A stretch of 64,000 bases of DNA from Streptomonospora alba (GCF_000826685.1 NZ_JROO01000004.1:62001-126000), one strand, 5' to 3'. Shown: positions 35,637 to 44,920, counted from the stretch's first letter. A program made the numbers and translations. The notes: generated by a model not told the origin, from the letters alone.

Positions 35637-36974
35637 CTAGTCGGACTTCTTGGCGCCGAACATGATCTCGTCCCAGGAGGGCACCGACGCCCGGCGGCCG
35701 CGGCCCTTGCGCCGGGACGCCGAACCGCCGCTCCCGGACGCCGCCGTCCCGGCAGCCGCGGCGGAGACCGGCGGCTCCGGTCGGCGAGCGGACGACCGGT
35801 CCTGGGGTTCCTCCTGCTCAGGCGCGCTCGCCGGCGCGGCGTTCTGGGTCGCGGCGTTGTGGCGCTGGGCCGCGGGCGGCGCAGCGCTTTGCACCGAGGC
35901 GCGTCCCGCGGCAGGCCGCTCCGACTGCTCGGGCTGCTCAGCACGTTCCGGGCGGTCGGTGTCCTCGGGAGCCTCGGCCGAAGCGACGGGAGCAGCCGGG
36001 GTGCTCTCGGCTGCGGGAGCTTCCTGCGCAGGGGCGGGGCGTTCCTCGCGCCGCTGCGGTGCGGCGGGGGCGGACTCCTGCGTGCCCTCCTGCGCCGGCG
36101 GCGCCGCCCGGTCAGGTGTGATGCGGGTGCGCGCGGGCGCGGACCGCTGCGGAGGATCGACCGGCGCCTGCCGCTCGGGAGCCGCAGGCGGTGCCGACGC
36201 CGCCGGGGCGGCCGGGGCGGTCGGTTCCTCGCGGCGCGGGGGGTCGGTCGGCGTGGTACGCAGCCCGGAGTCCTGCTGCGTGCGTCCGGGCTCGGCCCGG
36301 CCCGTCTCCGGCCGCAGCGACTCGGGTGCGGGCCCCTGGCGCCGCGGGACGAAGGGGGTCACGTTCGCGCTGCCCGGCCCCAGGTCCAGCGGCTCGTCGG
36401 CTTCGGGCGTGAGGAAGCGCAGGGCCTCCTCGTCGGCCGGGGTGACCGAGCGGCGGCGCGGCTCGTAGACCCAGTGGGCCACGCGCTCTTCGCCCCCCGC
36501 GTAGAAGACCAGTCTGAGCTGCCAGGTGTTGTCCTCGCGCTTCCAGGAGTCCCAGACCGCATCGCCGGTCTCCAACTGGTGCCGGCCGATGCGCTCGGCG
36601 ATCAGTTCGCCCAGTACGGGGCCGGGAGCGGACTCGCCCTGGCGCCGGACCGACGCGCGCTGCGCCTGCTGGGCGACGTACTCGCGCTCCTGGAGCACGG
36701 GGCTCTCGAACCAGCGGACGCGCTCGATCGGGATCCCGGAGAGGTCCGCGATCGCCTCGGCGGTCTCACCCGAGCGGATCCGGGCCTGGATTTCCTTGGG
36801 GCGCAACGGATTCTCCACTTCGATCTCGTCCTGGCCGAGCCGGGAGAACTGTCCGCGCACGGCAGCGCGGAGACGGTCGTCGACGGGCAGCGTGAAACGG
36901 GTCCCACGACCGGCACTCGCCAATACCAGGTAAGTGCCGTCCTCACTGACGGCGGCGAGGCGAAGCTCCTGCAT
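35637..36974 (-). CDS. sepH: Cell-division protein SepH (DUF3071)
   Basis: 445 aa. The N-terminal DUF3071 domain reads 'MQELRLAAVSEDGTYLVLAS', 'RLRAAVRGQFSRLGQDEIEV' and 'LRPKEIQARIRSGETAEAIA', with the helix-turn-helix 'ADLSGIPIERVRWFESPV'. A long Pro/Ala/Glu/Gln-rich disordered linker (about 220-430) leads to the conserved C-terminal 'WDEIMFGAKK' motif. SepH binds FtsZ through the N-terminal part and stimulates its assembly at division sites in actinobacteria. The gene is divergent from an unknown membrane protein, with 530 bp between. Confidence 0.95.
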   Translation of the reverse strand: MQELRLAAVSEDGTYLVLASAGRGTRFTLPVDDRLRAAVRGQFSRLGQDEIEVENPLRPKEIQARIRSGETAEAIADLSGIPIERVRWFESPVLQEREYVAQQAQRASVRRQGESAPGPVLGELIAERIGRHQLETGDAVWDSWKREDNTWQLRLVFYAGGEERVAHWVYEPRRRSVTPADEEALRFLTPEADEPLDLGPGSANVTPFVPRRQGPAPESLRPETGRAEPGRTQQDSGLRTTPTDPPRREEPTAPAAPAASAPPAAPERQAPVDPPQRSAPARTRITPDRAAPPAQEGTQESAPAAPQRREERPAPAQEAPAAESTPAAPVASAEAPEDTDRPERAEQPEQSERPAAGRASVQSAAPPAAQRHNAATQNAAPASAPEQEEPQDRSSARRPEPPVSAAAAGTAASGSGGSASRRKGRGRRASVPSWDEIMFGAKKSD

Positions 36975-37504
36975 CGCCCTCCCTTTCGCGTCCCGTCGAG
37001 GGTAGGTCCTCGGCCATCCCCCACGATCCCAGTCTCAACGGCATCCACGTGTTCGGCCAATACCGCGTCTGGCATGTCCGAACTGTGTGACCCTCCCGGG
37101 CGGTGGGGACCGCCCGGCGAGCGTCGTCGTGCTGTCGGAAACGCCAAGCGGCACGCAGGCGAACCGGACTGGCGAGACGGCGGAGCGGCTGTGACCCACA
37201 CCCGCGCCGACCGTCTCTGGGCCGATGGTATCCCGGCCGTCCAGGGACGTCCCGTGCCGAATGCGGACTTTTCTCCCCGCACGCGGGTGTGTCCCTTACG
37301 GATCGGCATCCGGGGCGGAGTGAACACGGCACGCCGCAGGCTGCGTGATTGTGATTTATTCCGTTGATATGGCATCTGTGTCGGTTCCGGGGAACATCGG
37401 CGCCTTCCTGCGTGGTTGTCCCGTTGCACGGGGGAGCGGGGCGGGGCGTTCGGTGCCGACCGCGCGGTGATCGGGTCGCAGGGGCGGCCGAGAAGGAGAG
37501 GGCG
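36975..37504. other. 530-bp divergent intergenic region
   Basis: No supported gene. An unusually A/T-rich island at about 37345-37375 ('GTGATTGTGATTTATTCCG', then 'TTGATATGG') stands out from the GC-rich surroundings and probably contains the promoter of the plus-strand gene at 37505, but I cannot pair -35 and -10 elements with good spacing. Confidence 0.4.
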
Positions 37505-38401
37505 ATGACCGACGAGGAGAAGGAGAACGGGGGCGGCCGCAAACGCGTCGAACTGAGCGCGTCCCAGCTGATCGGCGGCGGCGTCGCCACGATGGCCGCC
37601 GCGACGGCCGCGTCCTTCATCGGCGTCTACGGCACCGTCATCGGCGCGGCGATCATGAGCGTGATCAGCACCGCGGGCACGACCCTTGTCACCCACTGGA
37701 TGCAGCGGGGCGGCGACCGGGCCCGCGGGCTGGCGGCGCGTGGCACCGCGCGCAGGCGGTACGCGGGGGAGGCGAGCGCCCGCGACTCGCCGGCCGGCTC
37801 CGGCCCGGGCGCCGCCGACGGCGACACCCCGCCGGCCGCGGCCGGTCAGGAGGCGCCGGCGGACGCCGAGGGGGGCGATTCCCGGGCGGCGGAGACGCAG
37901 GCGCTGTCCCTGGGCGCATCCGGTTCGACGCAGGACACGGCCGGCGAAGGGCCGAAGGGCCGAAGGGAGCCCGGGCGCGCGTGGCGGTGGCCGTCGTGGC
38001 GCACCCTGGCCGTCCCGGCCGCGCTGGTGTTCGTCGGAGTGATGGCCGTGGTCCTGGTCTTCGAGCTGTTCACCGGCCAGTCGCTGTCCGACACGGTCCA
38101 CGGACGGGAGGGCTCCTCGGCGCCCACCGTCTTCGGCGGCGGATCCGCGGACGGTCAGGAGGGCTCCGATCCGGCGCCCGGGCCCACCCCCACCGCACGC
38201 GAGGAGGACGGCACCCCCGCGGCCCCCACCGGCGGAGTCGAGGAGCAGCAAGAGCAGTGGGAACAGCGGGAGCAGCGGGACCAGCCCGGCCAGGAGCCCG
38301 CGGAGCCCGGAGGGGGAGACGGCGGCCAGACCGGGGAGGAGACCTCCGCGCCCGAGGAGGACACCGGGGAAACCGAGGAGCAGGCGCCGCCTTCGCCCTG
38401 A
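37505..38401 (+). CDS. Membrane protein of unknown function with acidic repeat-like tail
   Basis: 298 aa from the ATG after AAGGAGA. An N-terminal charged stretch is followed by a hydrophobic block (residues 20-60, 'ASQLIGGGVATMAAATAASF' and 'GAAIMSVISTAGTTLVTHWM'), a Gly/Ala linker, a second transmembrane helix at about 165-185 ('TLAVPAALVFVGVMAVVLVF') and a long tail rich in Gln, Glu, Pro and Gly ('EQQEQWEQREQRDQPGQEP'). The tail is probably extracellular and disordered. No family recognised. It ends 24 bp from a convergent oxidase gene. Confidence 0.65.
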   Translation: MTDEEKENGGGRKRVELSASQLIGGGVATMAAATAASFIGVYGTVIGAAIMSVISTAGTTLVTHWMQRGGDRARGLAARGTARRRYAGEASARDSPAGSGPGAADGDTPPAAAGQEAPADAEGGDSRAAETQALSLGASGSTQDTAGEGPKGRREPGRAWRWPSWRTLAVPAALVFVGVMAVVLVFELFTGQSLSDTVHGREGSSAPTVFGGGSADGQEGSDPAPGPTPTAREEDGTPAAPTGGVEEQQEQWEQREQRDQPGQEPAEPGGGDGGQTGEETSAPEEDTGETEEQAPPSP

Positions 38402-38424
38402 CCCCGGCTCGCCCGCGCGGGTGT

Positions 38425-39726
38425 TCAGTGCCCCAGGACGGTGTCGAGGTAGGCGTTGGCGAACCGGCGGTGGGGGTCGACCCGGTCGCGCACCTTTATG
38501 GCGTCGGCGAAGCGCGGGTAGAGGGTGTCGAAGTCCTCTCGCCCGCGGGTGTGCAGTTTGCCCCAGTGCGGGCGGCCCTGCGCGGCGGTGAACACCGCCT
38601 CCAACTCGCGGAAGTAGTCGGCATGGGGCATGCCCCTGTAGACGTGCGCGGCGATGTAGGCGGTGTCGCGCCCGTAGGCCGTCGACAGCCACACCCGGTC
38701 GGCCGGCGCGAAGCGCACCTCGATCGGGAACCCGATGCGGTGGCGCCCCGAATCGACGATGCCGCGGATCTCCCTCAGCACTTCCGGCAGGTCCCCGGCC
38801 GGCACCGCGTATTCCGTCTCGACGAACCGCACCCGGCGAGCGCTGGCGAAGACGCGGTGGGAGGCGTCGGTATAGGTGCGCGCCGACAGCGCCCGCGCCG
38901 AGACCTGGTTGATCCCCGGGATCACGGTCGGCATCCGCCGCCCCAGCCGGTTGGCCGCCTCGAAGACCGTGTTGGACAGGAAGTCGTCGTCCAGCCAGGC
39001 GCGCAGGGGGCTCAGCGGCTCGGCCGGGCCGTCCGCGCGGTTGTTGCGCTTGGTGTTGGTGCGGCCGGTGTGGGGGAACCAGAAGAACTCGAAATGCTCG
39101 TTGCCGGCCCGCAGCTCCGGTAGTCCCTCCAGTACCTCCTCCAGGCGCATCGGCTCCTCGCGCGCACGCAGCAGGAACGCGGGGCGCACCCGGAGCGTCA
39201 GCGCCGTCACCACGCCGAACGCGCCCAGTCCCACGCGAGCCGCCTCGAACAGGGCGCTCTCGTGCTCGGGCGAGCACTGCACCACCGACCCGTCGGCCAG
39301 CGCCAGCTCCATCGCGCAGACCTGGTCGGCCAGCCCGCCGCTGTCGCGGCCGGTGCCGTGCGTGCCCGTCTGGACGGCGCCCGCCGCCGTCTGCACCGCG
39401 ATGTCGCCCATGTTGGCCAGTGCCAGCCCGCGCGCCTGCAGCGCCTCGTTGAGGTCGCACAGCGGCATGCCCGCCTCGACCGTGGCCGTGCCCGCCGCGG
39501 CGTCGACGCCGCGCAGCCGTGCCAGGCCCGTGGGCGCAAGCAGCAGGCCGTCGGTGACGGCCGCGTCGGTGAAGGAGTGGCCCGCCCCCACCATCCGCAC
39601 TCGCAGGCCCTCCTCAGCGGCGCGGCGCACCGCCGAGGCGACCCCCTCGGTGCTCGAGGGCGCCGCCATCCGGCGCGGGCGGGCCGTGTGCGTACCGGAC
39701 CATGTGCTCCATACCACACTGCTCAT
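38425..39726 (-). CDS. FAD-linked aldonolactone oxidase (D-arabinono-1,4-lactone oxidase family)
   Basis: 433 aa. The N-terminal FAD_binding_4 domain has 'VRMVGAGHSFTDAAVTDGLL', where the His of 'GHSF' is the usual site of covalent flavin attachment, plus 'GAVQTGTHGTGRDSGGLADQ'. The C-terminal ALO domain shows 'FIEVRFAPADRVWLS'-type strands and the closing 'HWGKLHTRG' (catalytic Lys region). Such enzymes oxidise aldonolactones or alditols with O2. The ATG at 39726 is chosen over the longer frame; TAGTGT stands 8 nt upstream, suggesting a leaderless start. It is divergent from hemH, 116 bp away. Confidence 0.88.
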   Translation of the reverse strand: MSSVVWSTWSGTHTARPRRMAAPSSTEGVASAVRRAAEEGLRVRMVGAGHSFTDAAVTDGLLLAPTGLARLRGVDAAAGTATVEAGMPLCDLNEALQARGLALANMGDIAVQTAAGAVQTGTHGTGRDSGGLADQVCAMELALADGSVVQCSPEHESALFEAARVGLGAFGVVTALTLRVRPAFLLRAREEPMRLEEVLEGLPELRAGNEHFEFFWFPHTGRTNTKRNNRADGPAEPLSPLRAWLDDDFLSNTVFEAANRLGRRMPTVIPGINQVSARALSARTYTDASHRVFASARRVRFVETEYAVPAGDLPEVLREIRGIVDSGRHRIGFPIEVRFAPADRVWLSTAYGRDTAYIAAHVYRGMPHADYFRELEAVFTAAQGRPHWGKLHTRGREDFDTLYPRFADAIKVRDRVDPHRRFANAYLDTVLGH

Positions 39727-39842
39727 GGCGTGGCACACTACCGGGCCGCAGCGCGTGCCGGGGGACGGGTCCCCCGGAGGCGGTGACACGCGCAACGCGA
39801 GCGCGGAAGGGCCGCGCCGCGACAAGCTGGTTGGATGGAGCC

Positions 39843-40880
39843 ATGCCCTACGAGCCCTACGATGCGTTTCTGCTCGTCTCCTTCGGCGGACCCGAGGCCA
39901 ACGAGGACGTGATCCCCTTCCTGGAGAACGTCACCCGGGGGCGGAACATCCCCCGGGAGCGCCTGGCCGAAGTCGGACAGCACTACTACCTCTACGACGG
40001 CGTCAGCCCCATCAACCAGCAGTGCCGCGACCTGATCGCCACCGTCCGCACCGATTTCGCCGGGGCGGGCATGGACCTGCCGGTCTACTGGGGCAACCGC
40101 TTCTGGCACCCGATGCTGAGCGACACCGTCGCGCAGATGGCCCGGGACGGCGTGCGCCGCGTTGTGGCGATGGCGACCTCGGCTTACAGCAACTACTCCA
40201 GCCACCGGGCCTATCTCGACGACATCGCGGCCGCACGCGAGGCGGTCGGCCCCGAGGCGCCCGACATCGATCTGATCCGCCCCTTCTTCGACCACCCCGG
40301 GTTCATCGAGCCTCTGGTCGAGCACACCCGAGACGCCCTCGACCGCCTCCCCGAGGACCAGCGCGCAGGGGCCCACCTGCTGTTCTCCGCTCACTCCATC
40401 CCCACGGCCATGGCCGACGCCAGCGGTGAACCCGGCCGCGGATACGGCCCCGGCGGCGCCTACGTCGCCCAGCTCACCGAGGTCGCGCGCCTGATCAGCG
40501 AGCGCTTGGGAGAGGAGCACCCCTACGACCTCGTCTACCAGAGCCGCAGCGGCCCGCCCTCCCAGCCGTGGCTGGAGCCCGACGTCAACGACCGGCTGGC
40601 CGAGCTGGCCGAGCAGGGCGCCGCCGCGGTCGCGGTCGTGCCCTACGGGTTCGTCTCCGACCACATGGAGGTCGTCTACGACCTCGACAACGAGGCGCGC
40701 GAGACCGCACAGAAGCACGGCATGCACTTCGTGCGCGCGCTGAGCCCGGGCACCCACCCGCGCTTCGTGGCGATGGTCCGCGAACTCGTGGCCGAACGCG
40801 CCGCCGGCGCCGAGCCCTTCGGCCTGACCTCGCTGCCGACCTGCCACGTCTGCCCCGAGGGGTGCTGCAGCCAGCGCTGA
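39843..40880 (+). CDS. hemH: Coproporphyrin III ferrochelatase (HemH/CpfC)
   Basis: 345 aa. Motifs include 'FLLVSFGGPEANEDVIPFLE', 'YWGNRFWHPML', 'FSAHSIPTAM' with the catalytic His, and 'VVPYGFVSDHMEVVYDLDNE' with the conserved Glu. The C-terminus 'TCHVCPEGCCSQR' supplies Cys334, 337, 341 and 342, consistent with the [2Fe-2S] cluster known in actinobacterial ferrochelatases. In these bacteria the enzyme inserts iron into coproporphyrin III rather than protoporphyrin. The ATG at 39843 starts the conserved domain. A hairpin follows the stop. Confidence 0.95.
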   Translation: MPYEPYDAFLLVSFGGPEANEDVIPFLENVTRGRNIPRERLAEVGQHYYLYDGVSPINQQCRDLIATVRTDFAGAGMDLPVYWGNRFWHPMLSDTVAQMARDGVRRVVAMATSAYSNYSSHRAYLDDIAAAREAVGPEAPDIDLIRPFFDHPGFIEPLVEHTRDALDRLPEDQRAGAHLLFSAHSIPTAMADASGEPGRGYGPGGAYVAQLTEVARLISERLGEEHPYDLVYQSRSGPPSQPWLEPDVNDRLAELAEQGAAAVAVVPYGFVSDHMEVVYDLDNEARETAQKHGMHFVRALSPGTHPRFVAMVRELVAERAAGAEPFGLTSLPTCHVCPEGCCSQR

Positions 40881-40883
40881 GCC

Positions 40884-40905
40884 GCGCCGGAGCACGCTCC
40901 GGCGC
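40884..40905 (+). terminator. hemH terminator
   Basis: A perfect 10-bp inverted repeat (40884-40893 and 40896-40905) with a minimal loop begins 3 nt after the hemH stop. Confidence 0.6.
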
Positions 40906-40915
40906 CTGCGCCCGA

Positions 40916-40941
40916 TAGTCTCGAATCGGCACGGATGCCGA
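40916..40941 (+). promoter_or_regulatory. Putative promoter/operator of the S9 peptidase gene
   Basis: TAGTCT (40916-40921) fits a -10 box. A 6-bp dyad TCGGCA-CGGA-TGCCGA follows at 40926-40941, over the expected transcription start, as for a repressor site. Confidence 0.35.
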
Positions 40942-41052
40942 CATCGCAGCACTTGCGGCGCGTCGGCGGACGTGACGCGGTCCCGGGCCGCCGGTCCATC
41001 GGCGCACCCGGGCAGACAACGGCAGACTCGGGCAGAGGGGAACTCGCACGAC

Positions 41053-43089
41053 GTGGTTCGCACCTGGTACGACCTCGCGGAATACATCGGACTGCGCCGT
41101 GTGAACGGGCTGGTCCTCGCGCCCGACGGGAGCCGCCTGATCGCACCCGTCAGCGAACCCGAGCCCGATGGGGCCTCGTTCCGAACGGCCCTGTGGGAGA
41201 TCGACCCCGCAGGCGAGGCCGAGCCGCGTCGGCTGACCCGCTCGGCGGCGGGCGAGAGCGCCCCCGCGTTCCTGCCCGACGGCTCGCTGCTGTTCACCTC
41301 GGCACGCCCCGACCCCGACACCGCCGGTTCCGCCGACGCCCCCGCCCTGTGGCTGCTGCCCGCGGGCGCCGGCGAAGCCCGCTGCGTGGCCGAGCGCCCC
41401 GGCGGCTTCGGCGCCGTCGCCGTCGCCCGTGACACCGGCACCGTCGTCTACACCTCCGAGGTGCACCCCGGCGCCGCCGACGCCGAGGCCGACGCCCGGG
41501 CACGCAAGGCCCGCAAAGACGCCGGAGTAAGCGCCATCCTGCACGAAGCCTCGCCGGTACGCAGCTGGGACCGAGACCTGGGCCCTCAGCGCCCGCGGCT
41601 GTTCACCGCCGCGCCCCCCGCCGGCGCCGGCTCCCGCCTCGGCGAGCCCGTCGACCTCACCCCCGAACCGGGCATGGTCCTCTACGGCCACGCGCCCGAC
41701 ATCAGTCCCGACGGCACGACAGTGGTCACCGGCTGGAACGTGCCCGCGGGCGGGGGCCTGCAGAGCGAGCAGCTGGTCGCGCTGGACGCCGCCACCGGTG
41801 AGCGCCGGGTCCTGGCCGCCGATCCCGAGTACGATTTCGGCGCGCCCGCATACTCTCCCGACGGCCGCCGCGTCGTTGCGCGCCGCGACTACAGGGGGCA
41901 GCCCGGCCCCGGCGGCGAACCGCCCGCGAGCACCCTGTGGCTGGTGGATCCCGACACCGGCGAAGGCCATGACCTGCTGGCCGGGCACGACCTGTGGCCG
42001 CGCGAGTACGCCTGGGCCTCCGACTCCTCTGCCGTGCTGTTCACCGCCGACGACCAGGGCCGCTGCCCCGTTTTCCGCGTCGAGGCCGCCACCGGCGAGC
42101 TGACCCGCATCACCGCCGACGACGGCACCTACACCTGCCTCCACCCCGCGCCCGGCGGCACCGCGCTCTTCGCGCTGCGCGACGCCTGGGACGAGCCGCC
42201 CACACCGGTGCGCATCGACGACGCCACGGGCGCCGGCGGGCGGCAGCACCCGGTGCGGCTGCCCGCGCCCGAGGCACCGCTCGAGATGCCCGGCACGCTG
42301 ACCGAGGTCGCGGCCGAGGCCGACGACGGCACGCGCATCCGCGCCTGGCTGGTGCTGCCCGCCGACGCCTCCGCCGCGTCGCCCGCGCCCCTGGTCCTGT
42401 GGGTGCACGGCGGCCCCTACATGAGCTTCAACGGGTGGTCCTGGCGGTGGAACCCGTGGCTCATGGCCGCCCGGGGCTATGCGGTGCTGCTGCCCGACCC
42501 GGCGCTGTCCACCGGCTACGGGCCCGAAATGCGCCGCCGCGCCCGGGCCGCCTGGGGCGAGCGCACCTTCGCCGACCTCATGGCCGTCACCGACGCCGCC
42601 GCGGCCCGCGACGACGTCGACGGCACCCGCACCGCCGCCATGGGCGGCTCCTTCGGCGGCTACATGGCCAACTGGATCGCCGGGCACACCGACAGGTTCC
42701 AGGCCGTTGTCACCCACGCCTCCCTGTGGTCGCTGGAGGCCTTCGCCGGCGCCACCGACTGCCCGTGGGCCTGGACCGCCGAGTTCGGCGGCCCGCTGGA
42801 GCACCCGGAGCGCTACCGCAGCGCGTCGCCGCGGTCGGCCGCCGACAACATCCGCACGCCGATGCTGGTCATCCACGGCGACAAGGACTACCGGGTACCC
42901 ATCGGGGAAGGGCTGCGGCTGTGGTGGGACCTGGTCAGCCGAGACGTCGAGGCGAAGTTCTTGTACTTCCCCGACGAGAACCACTGGGTGCTCACGCCGG
43001 GCAACATCAGGGTCTGGTACGAGACCATCCTGGCCTTCCTGGACCACCACGTGCTGGGCAAGGACTGGCAGCGGCCGGAACTGCTGTGA
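41053..43089 (+). CDS. S9 family prolyl oligopeptidase / acylaminoacyl peptidase
   Basis: 678 aa from GTG, about 12 nt after GAGGGGA. Residues 1-410 form a beta-propeller ('VNGLVLAPDGSRLIAPV', 'ESAPAFLPDGSLLFTSARPD', 'GHAPDISPDGTTVVTGW'). The C-terminal alpha/beta-hydrolase has the oxyanion block 'LVLWVHGGPYMSFNGWSW', nucleophile 'MGGSFGGYMANW', acid 'HGDKDYRVPIGEG' and His 'DENHWVLTPGN'. There is no signal peptide, so it acts in the cytoplasm on short or N-acylated peptides. It may be co-transcribed with the inositol-phosphatase family gene 74 nt downstream. Confidence 0.93.
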   Translation: MVRTWYDLAEYIGLRRVNGLVLAPDGSRLIAPVSEPEPDGASFRTALWEIDPAGEAEPRRLTRSAAGESAPAFLPDGSLLFTSARPDPDTAGSADAPALWLLPAGAGEARCVAERPGGFGAVAVARDTGTVVYTSEVHPGAADAEADARARKARKDAGVSAILHEASPVRSWDRDLGPQRPRLFTAAPPAGAGSRLGEPVDLTPEPGMVLYGHAPDISPDGTTVVTGWNVPAGGGLQSEQLVALDAATGERRVLAADPEYDFGAPAYSPDGRRVVARRDYRGQPGPGGEPPASTLWLVDPDTGEGHDLLAGHDLWPREYAWASDSSAVLFTADDQGRCPVFRVEAATGELTRITADDGTYTCLHPAPGGTALFALRDAWDEPPTPVRIDDATGAGGRQHPVRLPAPEAPLEMPGTLTEVAAEADDGTRIRAWLVLPADASAASPAPLVLWVHGGPYMSFNGWSWRWNPWLMAARGYAVLLPDPALSTGYGPEMRRRARAAWGERTFADLMAVTDAAAARDDVDGTRTAAMGGSFGGYMANWIAGHTDRFQAVVTHASLWSLEAFAGATDCPWAWTAEFGGPLEHPERYRSASPRSAADNIRTPMLVIHGDKDYRVPIGEGLRLWWDLVSRDVEAKFLYFPDENHWVLTPGNIRVWYETILAFLDHHVLGKDWQRPELL

Positions 43090-43163
43090 CGGCGGGCGCA
43101 GCACCGGAAGCGGCCGCGGGCGCCCGCGCGCCCGCACCGACGAGCACGAAGAACGGGGGAACC

Positions 43164-43982
43164 ATGACCACCACGCCCACACCCGACCGCGCCGGGCTGC
43201 TGTCCCTGGCCGTCGAGGCCGCCCGGGAGGGCGGGCGCGTGGCCGCCGAGGGCCAGGCCGGGATCGGGGTCCTCGACACCAAGTCCTCGCCCACCGACGT
43301 GGTCACCGAGATGGACCGCTCGGTCGAGGAGCTGATCCGCAAGCGCCTTCACACCGCCCGCCCCGGCGACGCCGTGCTGGGCGAAGAGGGCGGCGACGAA
43401 GCCGGCGAGGGCGCGGTGCGCTGGATCGTCGACCCCATCGACGGCACCGTCAACTACCTCTACGGCCGCGGGGAATGGGCCGTCTCCATCGCCGCGGAGG
43501 TCGAGGGCGAGGTGGTGGCCGGAGCGGTCGCGGTGCCGGCCCGCGGCGACCTCTACACCGCTGTGCTCGGCGGGGGCGCGTTCTGCAACGACCAGGCGAT
43601 CCAGGCGGCGCCCGCGGTGCCGCTGGAGCTCGCCCTGGTGGGTACCGGATTCGGCTACGAGTCCGGGCGCCGCGCCCAGCAGGCCGAGGTGCTGCGTTCG
43701 GTGCTGCCGCGGGTGCGCGACATCCGCCGCGGCGGTTCGGCGGCCGTCGACCTGTGCGAGCTGGCACACGGCCGGTCCAACGCCTACTACGAGCGCGGGC
43801 TCAACCAGTGGGACTGGGGAGCGGCCGCGCTCATCGCCCAGGAGGCCGGCGCCCGGGTCGGCGGGCTGCACGGTGCCCCACCCACCCCCGACCTGGTCAT
43901 CGCGGCCGCGCCGGAGCTCTTCGTCGAGCTGCACGACGTGCTCGCGCCGCTGGGCGCCGACACCGACGCCGCCGTCGGCTGA
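43164..43982 (+). CDS. Inositol monophosphatase family protein
   Basis: 272 aa. Metal-site motifs: 'GEEGGDEAGEG' (Glu), 'WIVDPIDGTVNYLYG' (Asp-Pro-Ile-Asp-Gly-Thr) and the C-terminal 'NQWDWGAAALIAQEAGARVG'. These bind Mg2+ for hydrolysis of phosphomonoesters such as inositol-1-phosphate, histidinol phosphate or 3'-phosphoadenosine compounds; the exact substrate is not readable. The ATG follows a GGGGGA site. It is the last gene before a very strong terminator, 33 nt after the stop. Confidence 0.92.
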   Translation: MTTTPTPDRAGLLSLAVEAAREGGRVAAEGQAGIGVLDTKSSPTDVVTEMDRSVEELIRKRLHTARPGDAVLGEEGGDEAGEGAVRWIVDPIDGTVNYLYGRGEWAVSIAAEVEGEVVAGAVAVPARGDLYTAVLGGGAFCNDQAIQAAPAVPLELALVGTGFGYESGRRAQQAEVLRSVLPRVRDIRRGGSAAVDLCELAHGRSNAYYERGLNQWDWGAAALIAQEAGARVGGLHGAPPTPDLVIAAAPELFVELHDVLAPLGADTDAAVG

Positions 43983-44015
43983 GGACGCCGGCGCCCGCCG
44001 CGGGCGGAGACGAAC

Positions 44016-44058
44016 GAAGGGCCTTTCCGAAGTGCTCGGCACTTCGGAAAGGCCCTTC
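44016..44058. terminator. Strong bidirectional intrinsic terminator
   Basis: A perfect 20-bp stem (44016-44035 and 44039-44058) with a 3-nt TCG loop, flanked by AACGAAG and TTCGTCC. It is the longest hairpin seen in the window. It serves the IMPase-family gene on the plus strand and the 55-aa gene on the minus strand. Confidence 0.9.
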
Positions 44059-44178
44059 TTCGTCCCTGCGGGGCTCGGGGCTACCCCGTCTGCTCTGCTG
44101 CGCGGCCGGCCTCCCACCAGGTCGGCCACGCGCCGCTCGGTACCGACGCCGGTGTCGGTCGGAGCGGCGGCCCTGTGC

Positions 44179-44346
44179 TCAACCGCAGCCGGTGTCGACT
44201 CCGTTGCGAGCGGCGATGCGGTGCAGGTCCTCAAGTTCCGACATGTGCACGTCGGCGAGGTCTTCGTCTCCCGCGGCCTGCGCCGCCTGAAGCGACTGGC
44301 GGATCTCCTTGATGCGGCCCTTGATCTCCGCTCGGAACTCGCCCAT
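44179..44346 (-). CDS. 55-aa helical protein, unknown
   Basis: A short frame read from the minus strand. GAGGTGAA directly precedes the ATG, and TGA ends it. The product is 'MGEFRAEIKGRIKEIRQSLQ' followed by a helical Ala/Glu/Asp-rich part and 'LEDLHRIAARNGVDTGCG'. Two amphipathic helices rich in Arg, Lys and Glu are predicted by eye. It has no membrane segment. The ribosome binding site, the charged helical character and the strong terminator downstream argue that it is real; I recall similar 50-60-aa proteins near cutRS in Streptomyces. Function unknown. Confidence 0.7.
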   Translation of the reverse strand: MGEFRAEIKGRIKEIRQSLQAAQAAGDEDLADVHMSELEDLHRIAARNGVDTGCG

Positions 44347-44674
44347 TTCACCTCACTTTTCATCGCGTCAAAGCTGCACAGCGCCATGGCGGCGCTGCTG
44401 CAACGTGACAGGGGACAGCGGTGTCGAGACCGGCGCGACCCGCAAGTGACGGCCATACCCACGCCGGACGAGCGGCCAAACCTCCGTGACCGAGCTGTGA
44501 TCGGTCGCAGGCGGACGCTCCCGCGCTCGCGGGCCGCCGTGAGATACTCGACCATGTCGGCGCCCTCGCACGCGAGCGCGGCAGACGGTGCCGTACACCA
44601 CATTCGGTTGTGTGGGCCAGGGCTTACTTGTTTCTTATCCTGGATGTGTCAGATTCGAAATGTGCGGGGTGATC
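44347..44674. other. Intergenic region between the 55-aa gene and the first cutR-leader hairpin
   Basis: No supported gene. A 101-codon frame at 44588-44893 ends in a protein-like 'WVLTQQELRKAYPILIGRVR' but runs through the first hairpin and lacks a ribosome binding site. The block TTACTTGTTTCTTATCCTGG near 44621-44641 is A/T-richer than its surroundings. Confidence 0.4.
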
Positions 44675-44711
44675 GTCGCTGCCGGCGGTTGGGGGATACG
44701 CCGGCAGCGAC
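44675..44711 (+). repeat. Hairpin copy 1 (shared-loop element upstream of cutR)
   Basis: A perfect 13-bp inverted repeat (44675-44687 and 44699-44711) encloses a loop containing GTTGGGGGAT. Twenty-one of 22 bases from the loop through the right arm recur 247 bp downstream. Confidence 0.8.
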
Positions 44712-44873
44712 ACCCGCGCACAGCCAGGAGCCGCACAAGGGCGGCGGTCCGCCGCGACCGCCCACGCGGACTCCCCAGTGGCCACCCCCGGGTCGCCGCG
44801 CATCCGCCACCGGCCGAGGCCGACAGGGGATGGGTCCTCACGCAGCAGGAGCTGCGCAAGGCTTACCCCATCC

Positions 44874-44901
44874 TTATCGGGCGGGTGCGATAACGGATAG
44901 T
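44874..44901 (+). promoter_or_regulatory. Putative cutR promoter
   Basis: TTATCG (44874-44879) and GATAGT (44896-44901) are 16 bp apart. The region also forms an imperfect dyad, TTATCG...CGATAA. Transcription would begin near 44908, placing hairpin copy 2 in the cutR leader. Confidence 0.35.
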
Positions 44902-44920
44902 GCAGCCGGGGGTCACAAGC

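Noticed and set aside
44588-44893. 101-codon frame before cutR ending in 'LRKAYPILIGRVR'
   Set aside because: It has no ribosome binding site, passes through a perfect hairpin and is Arg/Pro-rich in the middle. The protein-like end is probably chance.
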